Source: Alcanivorax nanhaiticus (GTDB lineage Bacteria > Pseudomonadota > Gammaproteobacteria > Pseudomonadales > Alcanivoracaceae). Taken from it: a DNA stretch of 64,000 nucleotides. The position numbers were made by a program, and so were the translations under genes. The stretch covers positions 248,001-312,000 of the forward strand of contig NZ_ARXV01000002.1 of NCBI RefSeq assembly GCF_000756665.1, read 5' to 3'. A model generated the notes under the pieces. That model was given only the letters and a program-made list of their open reading frames with translations, did not search any database and had not been told where the DNA came from. Numbering within the stretch: position 1 is the stretch's first letter; each line of letters opens with the position of its first letter. Below are positions 36,066-45,390 of the stretch, piece by piece.

Positions 36066-39000
36066 ATGTTCAAAAAGGTTCTGATTGCCAACCGCGGCGC
36101 CATTGCCACCCGTGTCACCCGTACCCTTCAATCGCTGGGCGTAAAAGCCATGGCGGTGTTTGCCGAAGCGGACCGGGATTCACTACACGTGAGCCACGCT
36201 GACGAGGCCTTCTGCCTGGGTGACGGAAGCGCTCGTGACACCTATCTGAATCAGGAGAAACTGTTTGCTCTGATGGAAACCCATGGTGTGCAAGCGGTAC
36301 ACCCCGGTTACGGTTTTCTCAGTGAAAACCCGGACTTTGTGAAAGGCTGCGAAGCCCGCGGCATTGCCTTTATTGGCCCCACCCCCGAACAAATGGATAC
36401 CTTCGGCCTCAAACATACCGCCCGCGCCCTGGCAGAAAAAACCGGCGTACCCTTATTGCCTGGCACCGACTTGCTCACCGATAAAGACGCGGCACTGAAA
36501 GCCGCTGACAAGATCGGCTACCCAGTGATGCTCAAGAGCACCGCTGGTGGTGGCGGCATTGGCATGCAGATTTGTGAAAATGCCGAAAGCCTGGACAAGG
36601 CATGGGATTCTGTTCGCCGACTGAGCGCCAACAATTTTTCCAACGATGGCGTTTTTATTGAAAAATACATTGCCCGAGCCCGTCATATTGAAGTGCAGGT
36701 GTTTGGCGATGGCAAAGGCAAGGCCGTCACCCTGGGCGAGCGCGACTGCTCCGCTCAGCGTCGTCACCAGAAAGTCCTCGAGGAAACGCCGGCACCCAAC
36801 CTGCCCGATGCCGTACGCAGTGAACTACAGGAAACAGCCCGAGCCTTGATGGAAGCGGTGCAGTACCGCAATGCTGGCACCGTGGAATTTATTCTCGACC
36901 AGGACACCAACGCCTTTTACTTCCTCGAGGTGAATACCCGCTTGCAGGTAGAGCATGGCGTTACCGAACAGATTTACGGTGTCGATCTGGTCGAATGGAT
37001 GGTGAAGCTGGCCGCGGGCGACCTGCCCGCACTGGATACACTGGGACCGTTCACTGCCAACGGCCATTCCATTCAGGCCCGCTTGTATGCGGAAGATCCC
37101 AACAAGGATTTTCAACCCAGCGCAGGACTGCTCACCGCCGTGTCTTTCCCGGAAGCGGATGGCCAGTTACGCCGCATTGATCACTGGGTGGAAGCCGGAC
37201 TCACCGTGTCGCCATTATTCGACCCGATGCTGGCCAAGGTGATCATCCACACAGCAGATCGAGACAGCGCCCTCGCCGAGCTGAGTCAGACGCTGGATCA
37301 CATCACCCTGGAAGGCATCGAAACCAACCGTGAATACGTGCGCGCCATTCTCGCTGATCCCGTGTTTGCGGAAGGCAACATGACCACCCGCTACCTTAAC
37401 GATTTCAGCTATCAACCGTTTACTCTGGATGTAGTGGCCGGCGGCACCATGACCACTGTGCAAGACTATCCCGGCCGCAGTGGCTATTGGCCCGTGGGTG
37501 TCCCACCGTCAGGTCCGTTCGATAATCTCAGTTTCCGTCTGGGTAACCGTTTGCTTGGCAATGATGACAATGCCGCCGGACTGGAATTCACCCTCAATGG
37601 CCCAACCCTGAAATTCAATCAGGCGACCCGTATCGCCCTGACCGGTGCTGACATGCAGGCCTCGCTGGATGGTGCCCCTGTGCATTGCTATGAAGCCATC
37701 ACCGTACGACCGGGCCAAACACTCAAGCTGGGCAAGGTATGTGGAGAAGGTGCACGCGCCTACCTTGCCATTGCTGGTGGCATTCAATGCACGCCCTATC
37801 TGGGCTCCCGCAGCACCTTCACGCTGGGCCAGTTTGGTGGCCACGGTGGCCGCGCCCTGCGCACCGGTGATGTTCTGCACTTTAGCAAAGATAGCGGCAC
37901 TGCCAGCTCCAGCGCACCGGCCATCCCGCAAAGCCTGAAGCCATCGCTGGGCAAGCAGTGGACCCTGCGGGTGATCTACGGCCCCCATGGCGCACCGGAT
38001 TTTTTCACCGATGACGACATGGCCATGTTCTTCTCCACCGACTGGCAAGTGCACTACAACTCCAGCCGTACCGGTATTCGTTTGGTGGGCCCCAAGCCGA
38101 GCTGGGCACGCAGTGACGGCGGTGAAGCCGGGATGCATCCGTCCAACATTCACGATAATGCCTACGCGGTCGGCACCGTGGATTTTACCGGCGATATGCC
38201 GGTGATCCTCGGCCCCGATGGTCCGTCTCTGGGCGGCTTCGTCTGCCCCGCCACCGTGGTACTGGCTGACCGCTGGAAACTGGGCCAGCTGAAAGCCGGT
38301 GACACCCTGCGCTTTGAAGCCATCAGCCTTGCGGATGCCGACGCTCTGGCTGCCGAGCAGGATGCCTGTGTCAGTGCATTGACAGAGCCGTGCACAACCG
38401 CCGAAACAGCGCCCATTACCACCCCGATTCTCAATACCTTGTCCGAAGACGAAGTCGGTGTAGAAGTGGTTTACCGTGCTGCAGGGGATCGTTACCTGCT
38501 GGTGGAGTACGGGCCGCTGGTGCTCGATCTGCGCCTGCGTTTCCGCGCCGATGCCCTGATGCTGTGGCTGGAAGAGCAGAAGCTGGATGGCGTCATCGAG
38601 CTGACCCCGGGGATTCGCTCCCTGCAGGTCCATTTCGATCCGCAGGTGTTGCCTCGCGATGCCTTGCTGGAAACCCTGGCCGGCGCTGAACGAGCGCTGC
38701 AGGAAAAGAAGGATCTGGAGGTGCCCTCCCGTATCGTGCACATCCCGCTGAGCTGGGATGACGAGGCCTGTCATCAGGCCATTGAGAAATATATGCAGTC
38801 GGTACGCAAGGACGCCCCCTGGTGCCCGTCCAATCTGGAGTTCATTCGCCGTATCAACGGTCTGGACAGCATCGATGATGTGAAAGACATATTGTTCAGC
38901 GCCAGCTATGTGGTCATGGGGCTGGGTGATGTGTATCTGGGCGCCCCGGTGGCCACACCCTACGATCCGCGCCATCGTCTGGTCACCACCAAATACAATC

Positions 39001-39659
39001 CGGCACGCACCTGGACCGCAGAAAACTCCGTGGGCATCGGCGGCGCCTACTTGTGTGTATACGGCATGGAAGGCCCCGGCGGCTACCAGTTCGTCGGCCG
39101 CACCCTGCAGATGTGGAACCGTTATCGCAAGACCGAAGCCTTTGATCAGCCCTGGCTGCTGCGCTTCTTCGATCAGATCCGTTTCTATGAGGTAAGCCAC
39201 GAAGAACTCAACCAGATCCGCCGGGATTTCCCCAAGGGCGAATATCCCATCAAGATCGAGGAAACCACTTTCAACCTGAGCGAGTATCAGCGTTTTCTGG
39301 ATGACAACCAGCAAGACATTTCGCAATTTACCGAGGCCCGCAATCAGGCCTTTGATGAAGAGCTACAACGCTGGGTGGAAAGCGGTCAGATCAACTTCCA
39401 GTCCGAGCAGGATCTGGATGCGGACAACGGCACGGAAGACGTGGACGGCACCCCGGTGGAGTCACCGGTAGCAGGAAATATCTGGAAGCTGAACGTTACC
39501 GAAGGCGACACCGTCAACGAAGGTGACGTGGTGGCCGTGCTCGAATCCATGAAAATGGAAATCGAAATCTACGCCCCGGAGTCCGGCAAGGTGATTGCCA
39601 TTACCCGCCAGGAAGGCCAGCAAATCAATGCCGGCCAGGCGATTATGGTGCTGGAGTAA
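36066..39659 (+). CDS. biotin-dependent guanidine/urea carboxylase
   Basis: 1197 residues from the ATG at 36066. Domains in order: biotin carboxylase (1 to about 450; FKKVLIANRGAIATRV, STAGGGGIGMQ, EVNTRLQVEHGVTE), KipA-like allophanate-hydrolase subunit 2 carboxyltransferase part (about 470-790; PGRSGYWPVGVPPSGPFDNLSFRLGN), KipI-like part (about 830-1090) and a biotin carrier domain with the biotinylated Lys1163 in ESMKMEIE. Known as urea carboxylase, but with a guanidine riboswitch and the two deiminase genes the natural substrate is most likely guanidine. No allophanate hydrolase gene follows. Confidence 0.93.
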   Translation: MFKKVLIANRGAIATRVTRTLQSLGVKAMAVFAEADRDSLHVSHADEAFCLGDGSARDTYLNQEKLFALMETHGVQAVHPGYGFLSENPDFVKGCEARGIAFIGPTPEQMDTFGLKHTARALAEKTGVPLLPGTDLLTDKDAALKAADKIGYPVMLKSTAGGGGIGMQICENAESLDKAWDSVRRLSANNFSNDGVFIEKYIARARHIEVQVFGDGKGKAVTLGERDCSAQRRHQKVLEETPAPNLPDAVRSELQETARALMEAVQYRNAGTVEFILDQDTNAFYFLEVNTRLQVEHGVTEQIYGVDLVEWMVKLAAGDLPALDTLGPFTANGHSIQARLYAEDPNKDFQPSAGLLTAVSFPEADGQLRRIDHWVEAGLTVSPLFDPMLAKVIIHTADRDSALAELSQTLDHITLEGIETNREYVRAILADPVFAEGNMTTRYLNDFSYQPFTLDVVAGGTMTTVQDYPGRSGYWPVGVPPSGPFDNLSFRLGNRLLGNDDNAAGLEFTLNGPTLKFNQATRIALTGADMQASLDGAPVHCYEAITVRPGQTLKLGKVCGEGARAYLAIAGGIQCTPYLGSRSTFTLGQFGGHGGRALRTGDVLHFSKDSGTASSSAPAIPQSLKPSLGKQWTLRVIYGPHGAPDFFTDDDMAMFFSTDWQVHYNSSRTGIRLVGPKPSWARSDGGEAGMHPSNIHDNAYAVGTVDFTGDMPVILGPDGPSLGGFVCPATVVLADRWKLGQLKAGDTLRFEAISLADADALAAEQDACVSALTEPCTTAETAPITTPILNTLSEDEVGVEVVYRAAGDRYLLVEYGPLVLDLRLRFRADALMLWLEEQKLDGVIELTPGIRSLQVHFDPQVLPRDALLETLAGAERALQEKKDLEVPSRIVHIPLSWDDEACHQAIEKYMQSVRKDAPWCPSNLEFIRRINGLDSIDDVKDILFSASYVVMGLGDVYLGAPVATPYDPRHRLVTTKYNPARTWTAENSVGIGGAYLCVYGMEGPGGYQFVGRTLQMWNRYRKTEAFDQPWLLRFFDQIRFYEVSHEELNQIRRDFPKGEYPIKIEETTFNLSEYQRFLDDNQQDISQFTEARNQAFDEELQRWVESGQINFQSEQDLDADNGTEDVDGTPVESPVAGNIWKLNVTEGDTVNEGDVVAVLESMKMEIEIYAPESGKVIAITRQEGQQINAGQAIMVLE

Positions 39660-39680
39660 CCTCGGGAATTTAACGGGTCG

Positions 39681-40409
39681 TTAACGGAAATCAGTGTACA
39701 GTTGCGAATAGCGAGAAAGTAACGGTGCCTGCTGGTCAACCCAACTCTGCAGTGGCTCAGGCATGGTATCCGGCCACTGCAGCCCGTACTCCGGCGGCAT
39801 GATCAAGGGGCCCAACAAGCTGGCAGCCGCAAGATCCGCACGCGTAAATTGCTCCCCTACCAGAAACGGGCGCTCTGCATATTCACGGGCGAGAACCTCG
39901 ATGGACTCCTCGAGCAACTTGCGGCTTTCCGTCACTTCCGGCTCCCGAATTTTCATGCCTTTGCGCATCAAGAGCTGCAATTTGGGAAAAACTCCTTTGA
40001 GAAACAGTTTTCCCCAAAAAGGGCCGCCCTGGGCAAAAAACGGAATCACCAGGTCCGGATACTCCAGCAAGGTGTGGTAGCAGTAGCGCCGCACGTGAGG
40101 GCCAACCTGTTCATCGCAGAATGCTTCCCAGCGCAGGGCTTCCTCCCGCTGTGACTCCGCCACAGGCGTGAGGGGGCGCTCAGGAAAATGCTGATCCAGA
40201 TAGGTAATGATCGCCGCCGAGCCCTGCACAATATCCTCACCACACCGGATCAACGGCACACTACTACCCGGTGCCATTTGCTGGATTTTTCTCAAGTGCA
40301 GACCCGGCAGGTGATTTTTCACCTGATAGGGCAGCCCTTTGTAATCCAGCGCCCAGCGCACTTTTTCACAGTAATGGGAAATCGGGAACTGGTGGAGAAT
40401 GATGGTCAT
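39681..40409 (-). CDS. glutathione S-transferase family protein
   Basis: 242 residues. The N-terminal thioredoxin-like domain has SHYCEKVRWALDYKGLPY (active-site region with Ser/Cys), the cis-proline stretch SSVPLIRCGEDIVQGSAAIITYLDQHFP, and a helical C-terminal domain with FTRADLAAASLLGPL. Substrate unknown. It converges with the carboxylase gene, with 21 bp between the stop codons. Confidence 0.85.
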   Translation of the reverse strand: MTIILHQFPISHYCEKVRWALDYKGLPYQVKNHLPGLHLRKIQQMAPGSSVPLIRCGEDIVQGSAAIITYLDQHFPERPLTPVAESQREEALRWEAFCDEQVGPHVRRYCYHTLLEYPDLVIPFFAQGGPFWGKLFLKGVFPKLQLLMRKGMKIREPEVTESRKLLEESIEVLAREYAERPFLVGEQFTRADLAAASLLGPLIMPPEYGLQWPDTMPEPLQSWVDQQAPLLSRYSQLYTDFR

Positions 40410-40481
40410 GACTGCCTCGCCGGGGTGAATAGCTAACCATTAGAGCATGACCTGCATCGACAGGCACGAATTGAACACCGT

Positions 40482-40661
40482 CTAATGAGCGGCCACCTTC
40501 TGCTTTCCGCACCGTTCGCAGCGGTATACCGTCACCAGTTTTCCCTGTTTCACATCAAACTGCTTTTCCTTGCACACCTTCCATTTATGGAACCCATGCT
40601 GGCACATACCTTTACGCGGCGCTTTTTTAACGGGTTTCTTGAAGGGGAGAATATCGGCCAT
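40482..40661 (-). CDS. small zinc-ribbon-like protein
   Basis: 59 residues, MADILPFKKPVKKAPRKG..., ending CERCGKQKVAAH. Cys20 and Cys30, and Cys48 and Cys51 (RCERCG), could bind one zinc. It is basic and soluble. Similar small proteins with GFHKW and FDVKQGKLVT phrases occur in Pseudomonas-type genomes, function unknown. The frame is shorter than usual cut-offs but has a conserved look and coding-like composition. Confidence 0.7.
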   Translation of the reverse strand: MADILPFKKPVKKAPRKGMCQHGFHKWKVCKEKQFDVKQGKLVTVYRCERCGKQKVAAH

Positions 40662-40731
40662 GGTTTCTTATGATGATTGCTGATGACTGCCAAAAAGAGG
40701 CTTCAGCATAACGCAAACCGCCCTCTGCTGT

Positions 40732-41079
40732 TCATAGTGTCAGCAGCAATCCACCCGCGAAGAGCAGCTCCCCCGCCATAAACAAGAGCGGAAAGACATC
40801 GATCCGCCGCTCAATAACCCAGGAAAGGCAGCGCCCCGCCACCATTCCCAGCAATGCCACTGCAACGGTCAGGACGACGCCTTTATGTAGCTCCGGTTCC
40901 GAAGCCGTGGCTAACAGCAACCCACCTATCACCACGCCAAAGCCACCATAGACAGCGCGCACTTCGTTTCTTCCCGCCGCAGAAAGCTCGGCTATATCAA
41001 CCAGCGCAGTAATTCGCTGGGGGGAAAACAGCCCCACAAGCCCCATGATCAAAAATCCGATTGCCGCTATCTCAACCAT
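40732..41079 (-). CDS. small four-helix membrane protein (DUF4345-like)
   Basis: 115 residues from the ATG at 41079, preferred because GAGGAG lies 8 bp upstream; an ATG at 41094 is also in frame. Four hydrophobic segments and the phrase LVDIAELSAAGRNEVRAVYGGFGVVIGGLLL fit DUF4345-type proteins. Function unknown. It is one of two small membrane proteins encoded together, upstream of which a regulator gene diverges. Confidence 0.75.
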   Translation of the reverse strand: MVEIAAIGFLIMGLVGLFSPQRITALVDIAELSAAGRNEVRAVYGGFGVVIGGLLLATASEPELHKGVVLTVAVALLGMVAGRCLSWVIERRIDVFPLLFMAGELLFAGGLLLTL

Positions 41080-41125
41080 CGTTTGACTCCTCATCGTGCC
41101 GGGGCAAGGCCCCGGCCAAAGTTGA

Positions 41126-41512
41126 TTAGACCAATGTCATTTTTTGCAAACCCCGGTACTGCCAATACGCACAACAAGCAACAAGTAAAGCCATATCCAA
41201 CAGGAGCACATACCCCCAGAACCCCAGCCACGGTGCCGCAACCACCATCACCACAGGGGTGGCGATGATCCAGGCGGCATCTGCCAGGGTGATCAACCTG
41301 GCCAGGCGCGGCGAAATCGGACGGCGTGTCGCGACAAAGGCCACATCCGCAGCAAACAGCAACAAGGCTCCACCAAGGGCCATCAAGATGAGAGGATTGA
41401 ATTCCCCCATCAGTCGCATGACAGCGGAAGGGGCCAGCAATAACACCGCACCCAATACCGTTGAGCAGATCGCATTGAACAACAGAGCATTTTTCAGAGA
41501 TATCCAGGGCAT
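41126..41512 (-). CDS. small four-helix membrane protein
   Basis: 128 residues, four hydrophobic segments (about 8-30, 38-60, 70-92 and 97-117). GGAGGT precedes the start. Not recognised beyond being an integral membrane protein. It is divergent from the XRE regulator gene and could be its target, given palindromes in the shared 135-bp gap. Confidence 0.75.
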   Translation of the reverse strand: MPWISLKNALLFNAICSTVLGAVLLLAPSAVMRLMGEFNPLILMALGGALLLFAADVAFVATRRPISPRLARLITLADAAWIIATPVVMVVAAPWLGFWGYVLLLDMALLVACCAYWQYRGLQKMTLV

Positions 41513-41575
41513 GTTGCACCTCCAGGTTCAGGGAAAGTGATAGATTCAGAATCATGAATCAGGGGAAGCAGAACA

Positions 41576-41592
41576 ATTACCTCTGAGGTAAT
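41576..41592. promoter_or_regulatory. palindromic operator candidate between the membrane-protein and regulator genes
   Basis: ATTACCTC, one base, GAGGTAAT: a perfect 8-bp inverted repeat centred in the divergent gap. A second, looser inverted repeat (GATTC...GAATC) is at 41543-41560. An XRE-type regulator commonly binds such sites beside its own gene; binding here is an inference. Confidence 0.5.
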
Positions 41593-41647
41593 GGTGGAGA
41601 AACACCCGGCAGGACATGCTGGATTAACCAATAACAGGAAATGCCAG

Positions 41648-42433
41648 ATGCATACCGGCCAGATACTTGCGGAACTGCGCCAATCACGACGGATCAGCCA
41701 GCTCGATCTGGCACTGCTTGCTGAGGTGTCCAGCCGACATCTGAGTTTTATTGAAACCGGCCGCAGCCAGCCCAGCCCCACCATGCTGAAACGGCTGGCA
41801 TCCGAGCTGGCCCTGAGTTGCCGCGACACCAACCGGCTGCTGCTCTCCGCGGGCTATGCCCCGGCCTTTTCCGAAACGGATCTTGATAGCGAAACCATGG
41901 CCCCGGTGCGGGCCGCCCTTGAGGTCATGCTGAGCAACCACAACCCGTTCCCGGCGGTCGTCCTGGATGCTCACTGGAATGTGCTGATGGCCAACGAATC
42001 ACAGTTGCAACTGGTCAGCATGATGATCCAGGAGCGAGGCCCACTCCCCCCGACTCACAATGTGATTGAGCTGGTATTTCACCCGCAAGGCTACCGCCCG
42101 TTTCTGGTCAACTGGGAGGATGTGGCCGCTTTCCTGTTGCGACGAATACAGCGCGACCACCAAGCGAGGCCCGACCCCGCCCTGGCCCGGCTACTGGAAA
42201 CACTGGGAGAACTTGCCGATCTGGATTCGCTTCGCCAGCGTTACCCGGAAACCTCGGCTCTGGAGCCCATGCTGACACTGGAACTGGAAGTCGCCGGGCA
42301 GCGCCTGCGCAGCTTCTCCACCATCGCCAGCTTTGGCACTGCGCTGGACGTCGTCATGGAAGAATTACGCATTGAACATTATTTCCCTGCTGATGAAACC
42401 ACTCGTCGATGGTTTCGAAACCAGATTCAATAG
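41648..42433 (+). CDS. XRE-family transcriptional regulator with MmyB-like domain
   Basis: 261 residues from the ATG at 41648; an earlier in-frame start would overlap the palindrome. The helix-turn-helix is at about 5-60 (ILAELRQSRRISQLDLALLAEVSSRHLSFIETGRSQPSPTMLKRLASEL). The rest is the MmyB-type ligand-binding domain (PFPAVVLDAHWNVLMANESQLQLVSMM ... TIASFGTALDVVMEELRIEHYFPADETTR), whose relatives bind fatty-acyl ligands. Probably controls the divergent small membrane-protein genes. Confidence 0.88.
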   Translation: MHTGQILAELRQSRRISQLDLALLAEVSSRHLSFIETGRSQPSPTMLKRLASELALSCRDTNRLLLSAGYAPAFSETDLDSETMAPVRAALEVMLSNHNPFPAVVLDAHWNVLMANESQLQLVSMMIQERGPLPPTHNVIELVFHPQGYRPFLVNWEDVAAFLLRRIQRDHQARPDPALARLLETLGELADLDSLRQRYPETSALEPMLTLELEVAGQRLRSFSTIASFGTALDVVMEELRIEHYFPADETTRRWFRNQIQ

Positions 42434-42502
42434 CGGGAAAGCATCGAAGGAACGGCGCCAAACCCGTATAATTCGGCTCCCAGAAAATAACCGGCTGTAA
42501 CC

Positions 42503-45388
42503 ATGACTGACTTTACCCCCGGCCAGCGCTGGCTAAGTGAATCCGAAACCGAACTGGGTCTCGGCATCATCAAGGAGCTGGACTACCGGCTTGTCACCGT
42601 GGAATACCCGGCAGTAGAAGAAGAGCGCACCTACGCCATCAACAACGCGCCGCTGTCCCGCGTCACCTTTGATACCGGCGACACCATTCGCACCGAAGGG
42701 GAGCTGGAGCTGACAGTTGCCGAGGTGAACGAGCTTAACGGTCTCAAGGTGTACATGGCCCACCCGGCTGGCGAGCCGGACAACATTCAACCAGTACCGG
42801 AAACCTTGCTGGGACACACCCTGCGACTCAACTCCGCAATGGACCGACTTCTGTCCAATCAGCTCTCCTCCAATCGCTGGTTTGAGCTGCGCGTCGATGC
42901 CCTGAATGCACACTGTGTGCAGCAGCAATCCCGCATCAAAGGCCTGCGCGGGCCGCGTATCGACCATATTGGGCATCAGCTCTACATCGCCGATCAGGTG
43001 GCCAACCGTTACGCTCCACGGGTATTGCTGGCCGATGAGGTCGGTCTCGGCAAGACCATCGAAGCCGGGCTGATTCTGCACCAGCAGCTGCTCACTGGTC
43101 GTGCCAGCCGGGTGCTGGTGGTGGTCCCCCCTGCCCTCGTCCATCAGTGGTTTGTGGAGATGGTGCGTCGCTTCAACTTGCACTTCTCCATTTTCGACCG
43201 TGAACGCCTCGACGCCCTGCAGCCGGAAACCAGTATCAAAGACATGCTGGCGCAGATTATCGCGGAAGAAAGCATTGCCGAAGAGAAAGGCGAAGCTCCC
43301 AGCAACCAGGACAACCCCTTCCTGACCGAACAACTGATTCTCTGCAGCACGGATTTCCTGGCCGAATGTGATATCGACGAGCTAGCGGCGGCAGACTGGG
43401 ATCTGCTGGTAGTGGATGAAGCACATCATCTGGAATGGAGTGAAGACGCTCCCAGCGAGGGTTACCTTCGAGTTGAGGCCGTGGCTCGCCAGGCTCGCGG
43501 CCTGCTGCTGCTCACCGCCACCCCCGAGCAGCTGGGACTGGAAAGCCACTTCGCCCGCCTGCGACTGTTGGACCCGGATCGTTACCCCAGCCTGGCCGCT
43601 TTCCGGGAAGAGCAGAGCCACTACCAGGAAATCGCCCAACTGGCCGGTGATCTGCATGACCAGCCAAGCTGGGACGCGGATCTGATCAGCCGCGCCCAGG
43701 CATTGCTGCCGGACATGAATATTGACGACGATAACCGGGAAGCCGTGCTCGCAGAATTGCTGGATCGCTCCGGCCCCGGCCGGGTGATGTTCCGCAACAC
43801 CCGCCACAACATTGCCGGCTTCCCACTGCGCACTGTCCATGGCTACCCACTGCCACTGCCGGATGAGTACCGCTACGACAGCGATGAGTCTCTTGAGGGC
43901 CAACTGCACCCTGAGAGCCTCTATCACGATGATCGCTGGTGCGCTCTGGATCCGCGCGTTAGCTGGCTGGAACAATTCTTTAAGCAGCACCGTCACGACA
44001 AAGTGCTGGTGATCTGCGCCAGCCGCCATACTGCCAGCGACTTGCACGCCCACTGTAATTACAAGCTGGGCATGAATATCGCCATGTTCCATGAAGATAT
44101 GGACCTGATCGAGCGCGACCGCGCCGCCGCCTTCTTCGCCGACGAAGTGGATGGTGCCCAAGCATTGATCTGCTCGGAAATCGGCTCCGAGGGCCGCAAC
44201 TTCCAGTTCGCCCATCATCTGGTATTGCTGGATCTGCCGCTTAACCCGGATCTGCTGGAACAACGCATCGGCCGTCTGGACCGCATCGGTCAGCGTGAAG
44301 ACATCCAGATTCATGTGCCCTACTTTGAAGGCCACGCCCAGGAAGTGCTGTACCGTTGGTACCACGAGGGGATGAATGCCTTTGAGCACACCAACCCGGC
44401 CGGCCACGATATCTACCTGCGCAGCCGCGATGCCCTGGAGCCGCTGTTGAGTAGCGATCCGGAATACACCGCTATCGATGCGCTGGTCGAAGAGACCCGT
44501 GTGATTACCGACGAACTGCATACGCTGATGGAAACCGGCCGCGACCGGCTGCTGGAACTCAGCTCCTGCGACAGCGACAAGGCTGATGCGCTGAAAGCCG
44601 CCTTGCAGGAAGCAGACGATTCATCGCCGCTACCCTTCATGCAACGTGTGTTTGATCGCTATGGTGTGGATCAGGAAGAACATTCCGACACCGCTGTGAT
44701 CCTCAAGCCCGGCCCACACATGCGTGACGCCTTCCCGGGCCTGCCGGACGAAGGCATCACCATGACCGATGATCGCGCCACCGCCCTGAGTCGGGACGAC
44801 ATGCAGTTCATGACCTGGGAACATCCCATGGTCACCGGCAGCATGGAAATGCTGCTGGGCGAAGACCGCGGCAAGGCGGCCGTCAGCCTGCTCAAGAACC
44901 CACGCATTAAAGCCGGCACCCTGCTGATCGAAGCCATCTACACGGTGGAATCCATGGCCCCGCGCCACCTGCAGGCAGACCGCTTCCTGCCCTGCACCGT
45001 GATCCGCCACCTGCTTGATGGCAACGGCAAGAACATCAGCCAGGCCATCAGCCATGACGGCCTGAGCCAGCAATGCCACAAAATGGACAAGCCGCTGAGT
45101 CGCAAGATCGTCTCCAGTCAGAAACCTCTGCTGGAGAAGTTGCTCAAGGGCAATGAAGCTGCCGCCGCCAAGGAAGCCGAGGCCATCATTGCCTCCTCTC
45201 TGGAAGCCATGCGCAAGGAGCAGTCCCATGAGCTGGCGCGTCTGAAAGCCTTGCAAGCCAAGAATCCGGCGGTGCGCGAAGAAGAAGTGACCGCCCTGGA
45301 AAACCAGACCGCACAGCTGGAAAAGCTGCTCTCCAATGCCCAATGTCAACTCAATGCGGTGCGGGTCATCGTTGCTGGAGGAGAATGA
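42503..45388 (+). CDS. rapA: RNA polymerase-associated ATPase RapA
   Basis: 961 residues, the length usual for RapA (HepA), an SWI2/SNF2 translocase that recycles RNA polymerase. N-terminal Tudor-like part (FTPGQRWLSESETELGLGII), Walker A ADEVGLGKTIEAGLIL, DEAH box VVDEAHHLEW, LLLTATPEQLG, and helicase C-terminal motifs (ICSEIGSEGRNFQFAHHLVLLDLPLNPDLLEQRIGRLDRIGQ). The stop overlaps a possible ATG of the next gene. Confidence 0.98.
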   Translation: MTDFTPGQRWLSESETELGLGIIKELDYRLVTVEYPAVEEERTYAINNAPLSRVTFDTGDTIRTEGELELTVAEVNELNGLKVYMAHPAGEPDNIQPVPETLLGHTLRLNSAMDRLLSNQLSSNRWFELRVDALNAHCVQQQSRIKGLRGPRIDHIGHQLYIADQVANRYAPRVLLADEVGLGKTIEAGLILHQQLLTGRASRVLVVVPPALVHQWFVEMVRRFNLHFSIFDRERLDALQPETSIKDMLAQIIAEESIAEEKGEAPSNQDNPFLTEQLILCSTDFLAECDIDELAAADWDLLVVDEAHHLEWSEDAPSEGYLRVEAVARQARGLLLLTATPEQLGLESHFARLRLLDPDRYPSLAAFREEQSHYQEIAQLAGDLHDQPSWDADLISRAQALLPDMNIDDDNREAVLAELLDRSGPGRVMFRNTRHNIAGFPLRTVHGYPLPLPDEYRYDSDESLEGQLHPESLYHDDRWCALDPRVSWLEQFFKQHRHDKVLVICASRHTASDLHAHCNYKLGMNIAMFHEDMDLIERDRAAAFFADEVDGAQALICSEIGSEGRNFQFAHHLVLLDLPLNPDLLEQRIGRLDRIGQREDIQIHVPYFEGHAQEVLYRWYHEGMNAFEHTNPAGHDIYLRSRDALEPLLSSDPEYTAIDALVEETRVITDELHTLMETGRDRLLELSSCDSDKADALKAALQEADDSSPLPFMQRVFDRYGVDQEEHSDTAVILKPGPHMRDAFPGLPDEGITMTDDRATALSRDDMQFMTWEHPMVTGSMEMLLGEDRGKAAVSLLKNPRIKAGTLLIEAIYTVESMAPRHLQADRFLPCTVIRHLLDGNGKNISQAISHDGLSQQCHKMDKPLSRKIVSSQKPLLEKLLKGNEAAAAKEAEAIIASSLEAMRKEQSHELARLKALQAKNPAVREEEVTALENQTAQLEKLLSNAQCQLNAVRVIVAGGE

Positions 45389-45390
45389 TC

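Noticed and set aside
37509..39326. A 605-codon open frame on the minus strand inside the carboxylase gene
   Set aside because: It lies wholly antisense to a clearly conserved gene; long antisense frames are common in GC-rich coding sequence. No family features are seen in its translation.
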